Shown here piece after piece: positions 56,255 to 64,000 of a DNA stretch of 64,000 bases (the first letter of the stretch is position 1; every line of letters starts with the position of its first letter). The DNA is taken from NCBI GenBank assembly GCA_023678885.1, contig CM043001.1:5714001-5778000 (forward strand), read 5' to 3'. The translations under genes and the position numbers were made by a program. The notes beneath the pieces are model-generated. The model ran no database searches, was not told where the DNA came from, and worked only from the letters and a program-made list of their open reading frames with translations. This DNA is from Pogostemon cablin (taxonomy: Eukaryota > Streptophyta > Magnoliopsida > Lamiales > Lamiaceae).

Positions 56255-57097
56255 TAGGGATGACAATTTTACCCGTCGGATCGAGTTACCCGACGGGTAC
56301 CCATATATCGGGTGTGAAAAAATCGGGTAACTGATGGGGAAGTAACCGAATCCGAAAGAGAACTATGCGGGTAACGGTAGGGTACGAGTTCTATTATTTT
56401 TACCCGTACCCGACTCGAATATATATATATATTATATTTAATTAAATGTTTAAATGTTGATGTAAAATTTATGATGTATTTAATATTTATTTATTATAAT
56501 ATGCTTAATATTTTAATTAAAATTTATATTCTTGTCCTAATATAAATATAAGTAATTAAGAATTATGATAAATCTTGTCCTATGTTATAATATTATGTGT
56601 TATTTATAATTATTTTTAATTAAAAATAATATAATACTACTTATATACATTAATTGAGAATTATAATTATTTTTTTAAAGTTATCATACTTAAACCTTGG
56701 ACTTGGAAGCAATTGTTGGATTATGATGTTTGTTTTATGATTTTATTTGACTAACTATGAATTTATGATGTTTTCTAGTTAATGCTAATGGACTTAACGT
56801 TTTTTATATTGACTTTATTTTCTAATTTGCATGTTTTATTTTAGATTATTTATTTATGTATTATAATTATTTTTTTGTTGGATTAAAAAAATGGATCGGG
56901 TAGGGTCGGGTGGGTTTGGGTAACTGTGGATTATCCGCAAAATCTACCAAATTGCGGATATCCATTTACCCACGGATTATTCGTATACACGATGGATATA
57001 TCGATACTCTACCAGAAACCATATTTTAGAGTAATAGAATAGAGTATAGGGTAGTATGTGGGTTTGCCATACCCGTACTCTACCCATTATCATCCTA
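56255..57097. mobile_element. hAT-like non-autonomous element (843 bp)
   Basis: Left end tagggatgacaat, right end attatcatccta, with subterminal tacccg/cgggta words at both ends and an AT-rich centre. The expected 8 bp target duplication is not visible. Confidence 0.65.
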
Positions 57098-57343
57098 TAG
57101 GCTATCAAACGCCTGCCTTACTCCTGGACTTTTTCTCCAAAAAAATTCCATATCAAGGAGAGTCTAATCTACCCTTATAAATGTGAGACTATAGGCCCAC
57201 CCAACCCACATACCATTAAATAATATACTTCCTCCATTTCCTTTATACATTCACACTTTTTTTTCTCATAATATAATTTGCATGCTCTCAAATCGTTGTA
57301 ACTCACAGTATTAACATCATTACAATATACTACAAAAATATTA

Positions 57344-57633
57344 TTCCCTCCGTCCCACGTATTTTTACCCACTTTCCATTTTGGGGTGTCCCACGTATTT
57401 TTACCCATTCCATTTTTGGCAAAAATACATAATATTTTATTACCTACTTTTTACAATCCCAACAACTTTAACTACTTTTTTACACTTTATTCATCATTCC
57501 CAACAACTTTATTAACTTTTTTTTTTAAATTACTAATTTATCCCTACTTTTTCTTACATTATATATTAAAAAAATAAAACGTCTTAATCTCCGTGCCCGT
57601 ACAAACGGGTAAAAATACCCGGGACGGAGGGAG
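57344..57633. mobile_element. Stowaway-type MITE, family 5 (290 bp)
   Basis: ttCCCTCCGTCCCACGTATTTTTACCC at the left (first bases changed), gggtaaaaatacccgggacggagggag at the right, TA on both sides. The left end is partly duplicated at 57386-57411. Confidence 0.9.
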
Positions 57634-57635
57634 TA

Positions 57636-58642
57636 TCAATTTTTCACACTTGATTTGATCAATGTCAATAATCTCAAAATTTTATCTCGCTAAATTATTC
57701 AAAATATCCCTATCCTCTCTTACATCATCACCCCAATAAATCATTTTATCCAGAAATTTATTTATGGAATGGGAGAGTATAAAAATATAAAAGCATATTT
57801 TGTTAAAGAAAAAAAAAATAACATTTTCTAATAATTCTTAATGTACAAATCTTTAAAAAAAAGTGTAGGTGACACTTTTCATAAATTTAAAATGAGAAGT
57901 TACAGAGTCTATGATAAAAATATAAGCTTTTTTTGTCAATGACTCAATGTAATGACCAAATTGTTTGTAGAATAATTATTAAAACCACAACAAAATTGTC
58001 AAATTATAATAGTGAAAAACCGTTGGAATTCATGATTCCAACTGGGATCCGGATCCTCTCTCGTTCTTAGTCTCTCAAGTACGTGAATTTCTTTTAACCG
58101 TTATCTTCACCAATAACAACTTGACATGTCATCCATTATTAAAACCTTTTTATTTAATTAAATCTTAAATAATGATTTTATCGCGTGTAATTCTACTTTT
58201 CTTACATCATTCTTACTTATATGACAAATTCACTTTTGTAGATATTAATTGGATGATACAAATTACAAGAAATTTACATAAATTGAGAGGGTAAACTACT
58301 CGTATTAACTATAATGTGCAAAATGTATAAAAATGCAGGTAGCTTATTCCTAAAATCTCTCACCGATTTATTCTTGGTTTCTGTGAGATGTACAACTATG
58401 TATAGCTGATTATGTACGTTTATGTGTTTGGCTATATGTGACATTATATATTTTGCATTGTACCGAGATGAACAATTTAATGTCTGTACGTATTATGCCA
58501 AATAGATAATAAAAAATTTAAATAACTAAATGAACATTAATATGAAGAAATCGAAATTCAACGTAAATAAAGAGTTGTCTGTACTAACTTGTTTCTCTTA
58601 TATTTAAATAAGACAATTTCTAATATACCATCATTGTATCAG
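57636..58642. other. AT-rich intergenic sequence
   Basis: No gene or repeat boundary recognised. Confidence 0.4.
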
Positions 58643-59486
58643 TAGGGTTCGACGGGATGTCATACCGAAGATTTTTGGTCATACCAAATACCGTACCGAA
58701 ATTTTCGGTATATAAAAAATCATACTGTTACCCTACCTAAACTTTCGGTATACCAGAGTTCGGTATATCGATATTTCGGTATAGTAAAATAGTATACTTT
58801 TTGCTTACTGATCTTTCGGTATAACGTATCATACTTAAAATATCAGTGTATTCCGTTCTAATAGATAGTTTGCTATGTCGTTATGCACCTAAAATTCGAT
58901 AAATCTAATTAAAAACTGTACTAGAAAAGTAAAAGATAGTTATAAAACAAATTCTAATAGATAACAAATTCAATTCATAATAAGAAAAATATACGACAAT
59001 CCACAAATGACCAAATTAAATAATAGTACCAAAGAGATCTACACAAGAATTATATGGAACTTATATTAAAATCAACACTTTTAAATTTTCATATAGTATA
59101 ATAGAACTACGTAATTAAGAAAGCAGTACAAGATATCATGAAAGTCTAGCCAACTTTATCACCTATTTATAATTATGAAATCTACAAGAGGATTTTAGAT
59201 TTAATCTCTCAATTAAATAGTGCATATATATAATTTAATTAAAAATTATAATATATAAATAATAACTATATTTGCATAATCATGTAGCATGGTATACTGT
59301 ATCATATTACCAAAAAATTGAATATTTTACGGTATTGATAATTTATATACCTTTATCGTACCAAAATTTTCAATACGGTATCATACCTTAGCAAAAATTT
59401 CGGCATATCTAAAATTTAGGAAAAATCAGTATTTTTCGATATGGTAAGAGCGGTATACTGAAATTTTGATATTTGCCCCAGCCCTA
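58643..59486. mobile_element. hAT-like non-autonomous element (about 844 bp)
   Basis: Left end tagggttcg, right end ccagcccta. Subterminal ttcggtata/tataccg words are dense at both ends. attgtat flanks both sides (58633-58639 and 59487-59493), a likely remnant of an 8 bp duplication. Confidence 0.7.
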
Positions 59487-59782
59487 ATTGTATGTTAATA
59501 TTAGGGTCAACCCTACCCAAATTCAAATTTTAACCCAACATATAAAATAGAATTGGATCTCTCTCTATAAGCCACTTGAGGCACATCCTGCGATTTACCT
59601 CCTCCACCAATCCCCAGGGCAGGAGCGGTGGGGACCCTAATGGTGGGGTACACCATTTAGAATTGGATCCCTAATTTCATTTTATTTCTCTCTCCTTCAC
59701 TTTTATCCCCTTGCTTCCCTCAGTCACTCTGTTCAAAATCCATTCTTCCTTCTCATTTTAATTAGCAACAGAGAAGATGACA

Positions 59783-59957
59783 GCCGAGAATGAAGGCGGC
59801 AGAAGACGACGACGGTGTTACCGTTGGAGATTCTGCCTTTGGCCGAGAATGAAGGCGGCGGAAGAAGACAACGGTGATGCCATTTGAGATCCTGCCTACA
59901 GCTAAGAACGAAGGTGGTGGAAGACGACGGCGATGCCGTTGGGGATCTTGCTGCTTC
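59783..59957. repeat. Tandem repeat, three units of 59 bp
   Basis: Units at 59783, 59842 and 59901, with gccgagaatgaaggcggcggaaga and ctgccgttggagat. GC-rich against the surroundings. 59 bp is not a multiple of three, so a repeated protein is unlikely. Confidence 0.88.
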
Positions 59958-60794
59958 TCAAGTCTCAATCAGTGATTTTGGATTCTAAATTTTAGAGTTA
60001 TGCTTCTAATTCTTATTTTCAAATTTCCAAATTTGCTACACGTAATTTGATTCTCTGATTTTTCATGTTATCTTCCGTTTTCAAAATTTTTACAACGTTT
60101 CTGATTAGATTTGATTAGTTGAATTTTCGACTTTCTGATTTACTTCAAAATTTTGGTCAGATCTAATGTCTCATGAGTTGGAAAAGTTGTTTGGATGCCA
60201 ATGTTTATTAATGTATACTTTTTAAATATGGAGTAAAGTGTATAGTTTTATTGAACAAGTGTATAACTTTTTATTAATAAATAGTTTGGGGTGTTCGAAG
60301 AGTAATTTGGCTACCATTGATGAATAGTTTTACCATATTCATAATAAGAATTGTGTTGGAAGAATTATTGATTTTCACTCGTGTTTATACGTAAAGTTAA
60401 AGTGTACACATTTTATTGAACAAGTGTATAATATTTTATTAATAAATGTATACTTATTAATAACTAATTTTATTAGTGTACAATAAGAAGAAACGTGAGG
60501 ATAATTGAAAGAATTGATGTCAGCATCCGAAAAAGTGATGTCAGCATCCGAGTCCGAGATCTTTTATACTTGACTCATTACAAAATATGGATCCATTATT
60601 AGTGTACAACTATTGTACATTATGTCAACTCAAAAAATAAACATTCATGTGCAGATTTAAAATTTAATAGAAATTACTTTATATATCTTTATAAGTTTAA
60701 GAGAGATTTCTTGTTTGCCGTTATTTGGTCGAGAGATTTACGTTTCATACATTTATTAGTCATTGAAAGTTAACGTGTGATGTCATTATATATA
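59958..60794. other. AT-rich sequence with gtgtataa words
   Basis: Two loose copies of ttattgaacaagtgtataa (about 60249 and 60411) and a short direct repeat gatgtcagcatccga (60517 and 60538). No gene. Confidence 0.5.
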
Positions 60795-61045
60795 CTCCCT
60801 CTATCAGTTAACGTTTATGTTTTTCATTTTGATTTGTCACAAGTTAAGGTTTACATTTCCTATTTTATTAAGTTGGACCCACACAAAACAAATTTTTATT
60901 CCATATAGGGCCCACACATAACACTAATACAACTACCTACTTTACATTAAATATTATTTCTCTCACTTCACCACACATTAAAATATTATATCTCTTAATC
61001 TCCGTACAAAAAATAAACGTCAATGTTAACGCGAGACGGAAGGAG
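60795..61045. mobile_element. Stowaway-type MITE, family 3 (251 bp)
   Basis: CTCCCTCTATCAGTTAACG at the left, gttaacgcgagacggaaggag at the right, TA at 60793-60794 and 61046-61047. Full-length partner of 50775-50976. Confidence 0.88.
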
Positions 61046-61055
61046 TAAAATATTA

Positions 61056-61368
61056 CTCCCTCCATCCCACATATTTTTACCCACTTTCCATATTGGGGTG
61101 TCTCACGTTTTTACCATTAAGATTTTTACTCATTCTATTAATGATTAAAATACACTATACATTTTACATACTTTTATACTTTATTCATTAATCTCAATAA
61201 CTTTATTTATTTTTTATACTTTATTCATCATTTCCAACAACTTTATATAATATTTCTCTCAAAATTACCAATTTGTTCTTACTTTTTCTTACATTATAAA
61301 TTAATAAAACAACACTTCTTAATTTTCGTGCCCGTACAAATGGGTAAAAATACTCGGGATGGAGGGAG
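61056..61368. mobile_element. Stowaway-type MITE, family 5 (313 bp)
   Basis: CTCCCTCCATCCCACATAT at the left, actcgggatggagggag at the right, TA at 61054-61055 and 61369-61370. Only 8 bp after the previous MITE's TA. Confidence 0.9.
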
Positions 61369-61370
61369 TA

Positions 61371-61601
61371 TGATTTATCCTAAAATACGGGTCTATTTAT
61401 TTTTGTATGTGTATTAAGGAGTATTATTATTATTTAATGTATAGTGGAGAGTTATATTAGTGGGTGTGTGGACCTATATTTTAATTGTATTAGTTGGTGT
61501 GTGTGTGAGTTTCATATGTGTAAATAAAGAAATGAGTCTTTTGACTTAGGGGTGGACGCCCAAAATGAAAAAATGAGACTCTTTAGGGCGGACGGAGGAA
61601 G
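61371..61601. mobile_element. Truncated Stowaway-type element
   Basis: Right end agggcggacggaggaag with TA at 61602-61603, similar to the end at 41791-41807. The left end is missing or replaced by the adjoining MITE. Confidence 0.6.
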
Positions 61602-61670
61602 TATGAAATAAGGGTTTTGGTAAAAAAAACATAATACCTGTGAAGTAAACCATATTCATGCATGGTGAAG

Positions 61671-62240
61671 TGTTGAGGTTGGTTTACAGATTGAGAGCAT
61701 GGGTGGTGAAGGTGCATGCACACGTTAGAAATAAAGCAGCAGATGCACACATGAAATCATGCAATGGTTGCACAGTGTGAGCAGGGTGTTTTGAAGATAT
61801 TTTACCGTGGTTATCTATATCTTTCTAGGTTGGTTATCAACTGGTTTCTATATTCCCACACGTGGTCTATGCAAGGGAGTTTGATTCAATTAGAAACTCA
61901 ACCGTTTGGTAACCGAAATACAGCTGCAAAGTTAGTTTGTCAAAACTGTCCCGTAAGTTTGCAGCTGCATGAGGAGTGTATATATATAGTTGATTTCGTT
62001 CAGTTCTTTGTACTGATACATACCATTTTTACATTGATCAATAAAGAAGCTCATCCTATAGTGGACGTAGGTTATTCTTGACCGAACCACTCTAAATCCT
62101 CATCATAATTTACTTTCTGAATTACACACACACACATCTTCTTCATAGTTAGGTTTTTCTCATTCAAAGCTTCTTGATTCAAAACGTTTATTGTGGAATT
62201 CATATTGAACACATAGAGTGTGGTGTGAATTCTTGTCAAC
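61671..62240 (+). repeat. 5' LTR of the Copia element (about 570 bp)
   Basis: Begins tgttgagg and ends ttgtcaac directly before a primer site, giving GTTGA/TCAAC inverted ends. TATATATA at about 61979-61986 and AATAAA near 62039 fit a promoter and polyadenylation signal. Boundaries are inferred, as the 3' LTR is not in the window. Confidence 0.6.
61979..61986 (+). promoter_or_regulatory. TATA box of Copia LTR
   Basis: TATATATA in the middle of the LTR, followed by AATAAA about 55 bp downstream. Confidence 0.5.
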
Positions 62241-62258
62241 TGGCGCCGTCTGTGGGAA
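62241..62258 (+). other. Primer binding site of the Copia element
   Basis: TGGCGCCGTCTGTGGGAA starts with the TGG expected opposite the CCA end of a tRNA and follows the LTR end. It is not the initiator-Met site (TGGTATCAGAGC) most common in plant Copia elements. I cannot name the tRNA with confidence. Confidence 0.6.
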
Positions 62259-62310
62259 TCCAGACCTGTTCAGAAGATATCAAGAAGGAGATTGAAGAAA
62301 GGAAGACAGC

Positions 62311-63610
62311 ATGGTGACTATAACGTTTGACATCGAGCGGTTCACTGAGAAATCCGACTTCGGATTGTGGAAGATCAAGATGAGGGCCATCTTAGTTCAG
62401 CAAGGACTGGTGAAGGCAATTCAACAGGCTCCTGAAAACGAAGCTGTTGCAGTGGATGCACAAGCACTGTTAGCAGATAATGAGATGCAAGAAAAGGCAT
62501 TGAGTGCCATAATCTTGTGCCTCGGTGACAAGGCACTAAGGGAAGTTCAGAGAGAAACAACCGCCAGAGGATTATGGAAGAAACTTGATGATCTTTACAT
62601 GGTAAGATCTCTGGCTAACCGTTTATATCTAAAGCAGAAGTTATATTCCTTTAAGATGATAGAGGATAGGCCTATCTTGATTCAACTTGATGAGTTTTCT
62701 AAGGTTCTAGATGATTTAGAAAATGTTGATGTGAAACTAAGTGATGAAGATAAGGCTGTGATCTTGTTATCTGCACTTCCAAAGTCCTTTGAAAATCTTA
62801 AGGACACTTTGTCATTTGGAAGTAGAGAAACAATAAGTTCAGAAGAGGTTGTAATGGCTCTGAAGACAAAAGAACTTCAGAAAGTTTCAGAGGGAAGCAA
62901 TGGATCTGGTGAGGGATTAATGGTCAAAAGAAATGATCATGGAAAGAAGAATAACAAGAAAGGAGGGTCTGACAGGAAACAAGATAAGAAGAATGATCAA
63001 TCCAGAGACAAAGAAGGTAGAAAATGTTTCCATTATCATGAACCTGGTCACTACAAGAAGAATTGTTACAAGTTAAAGGCATTGAAAGCCAAGAAAGGTG
63101 AATCTGATAGACAAGGACAGAAAAGCCAAGCAAATCAGGTTGTTGGTGTACAAGATCAGAATGATCAAAATTACATTGAAGTTCTGTCCATTAGTTCAAC
63201 AAAAATGGCAGATGGATGGGTACTTGATTCAGGCTGTTCATTCCACATGTCTCCAATGAAACAGTGGTTCAATGATTTGAAGATCTACAATGCTGGATCA
63301 GTTCTTCTTGGTGATGATCATACGTGTCAGATTAAAGGAATTGGTTCTATCAAGCTAAAGATGCATGATGGAAGAATCAGGATGCTCTCAGAGGTAAGAT
63401 ATGTTCCTGCTTTGAAAAGGAATTTGATCTCATTAGGAGTACTAGATGGCATGGGATATGTATGTGAATTAAAGAAAGGTATTCTCATAGTAATGAAGGG
63501 AGAATCAGAAGTCATGAGAGGTATCAGACAGAGAGACCTATACTTGCTTGATGGCTGGACACTTGTTGGTCAAAATAATTCAGCATCAGCAAGTCATGAG
63601 ATGTATCTGT
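62311..63610 (+). pseudogene. Copia gag-protease ORF, cut by an LTR insertion
   Basis: Single open frame from ATG 62311 to the insertion at 63610. The N-terminal gag domain has FTEKSDFGLWKIKMRAIL (residues 10-27) and the helical core common to Copia gag. The zinc knuckle CFHYHEPGHYKKNC (near 63025-63066) has Tyr (TAT, 63034-63036) in place of the second Cys. Protease follows: WVLDSGCSFHMSP near 63216-63255 with the D-S-G motif. Then comes the pre-integrase segment RDLYLLDGWTLVG near 63535-63570. Integrase and RT would follow but are replaced by the LTR at 63611. The last 8 codons of the apparent ORF (63611-63636) are LTR sequence. Confidence 0.9.
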
Positions 63611-64000
63611 TGTTGGATTGTATACTAAAAGTCTAGCTTTAGAATGGACAATGTCATAACAATATTTGAAATGAGAATCATTGATCAAATGATTGCATCT
63701 TATAATTTATTTTATATGGATGGTGCAATAGTCCATTTACTTTATACTGTAGATAATATGTTGTGCGACAACACGCAGAAGATCATATTATCGGTTTCCT
63801 TATAAAGTATAAACAGATGCTCACAACTGAGATAGACGGGGACTCTCTATCGGTATGGTTGTAGTGTGGTTTGGTATTAGCTTGTCTTGGCTATAGAATC
63901 ACATTAGTGCACTTGTGTGTATTGAGCAGGACCGCCTGAGATCGTTCTTCTTATACTGGCTATATAGTAAAACTTGATCTCTGTTATTATGGAAGTCCGT
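63611..64000 (+). mobile_element. LTR of family A, cut by window end
   Basis: Starts TGTTGG and matches 72-461 with only a handful of differences. It lies within the Copia ORF; the preceding tctgt (63606-63610) should be its target duplication. Whether it is a solo LTR or the start of a full element cannot be seen. Confidence 0.93.

Overview
This 64 kb window is nuclear DNA of a flowering plant, most likely an AT-rich eudicot genome; the species cannot be told from the sequence. I see no intact host gene. Almost everything is transposable element: nested LTR retrotransposons fill 1-36856, DNA-transposon debris and MITEs fill 36857-61670, and a Copia retrotransposon occupies the right end. Plant-specific signs are Athila and Tat lineage Ty3/gypsy elements, a mariner-like transposase fragment, many Stowaway-type MITEs with TA-flanked CTCCCTCCGTCCC termini, and tRNA-Asp primer binding sites.

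Nesting. Level 0 is a mariner-like transposase fragment (36857-37387). Level 1 is a decayed Tat-lineage Ty3/gypsy element inserted into it; it runs off the left edge and ends with its 3' LTR at 36050-36856. It carries gag, protease, RT, RNase H, a second archaeal-type RNase H, integrase, a repeat-bearing spacer, and two genes on the opposite strand. Level 2 is three insertions inside the Tat element: a solo LTR (72-1273, TSD attag), a complete non-autonomous element (6814-13542, TSD ctata, two LTRs of exactly 1954 bp), and a complete Athila-type element (15195-28967, TSD gaagc). I verified all three duplications by reading both flanks. Removing the 6.7 kb non-autonomous element rejoins the Tat integrase reading frame.

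The non-autonomous element and the Athila element are related. They share the tRNA-Asp primer site, the U5 end, a post-pol hairpin block, about 1.2 kb of 3' non-coding sequence and the polypurine tract. The smaller element has lost pol and the env-position gene and keeps one intact 347-residue ORF resembling the gag tail of Athila. Its LTRs differ at about 10 positions, against about 40 for the Athila copy. It therefore moved more recently, presumably using enzymes from some other Athila copy, because the integrase here has lost its first catalytic Asp and pol is broken.

The most unusual structure is a minisatellite made of the word GGTTCGACC and its reverse complement GGTCGAACC, arranged as nested inverted repeats. 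It occurs in three separate places in the Athila element: LTR U3, inside the gag coding region (as an in-frame peptide repeat), and before the env-position gene. It recurs in a solo LTR of the same family at 38991-40661 (TSD agtaa).

Region 36857-61670 holds the mariner fragment, several short tandem arrays, at least ten Stowaway-type MITEs or remnants, a 1.37 kb near-complete palindrome (44808-46180), hAT-like non-autonomous elements and microsatellites. At 61671-63610 lies the 5' LTR and gag-protease part of a Copia element. It is cut at 63610 by another copy of the LTR family that left the solo LTR at 72-1273.
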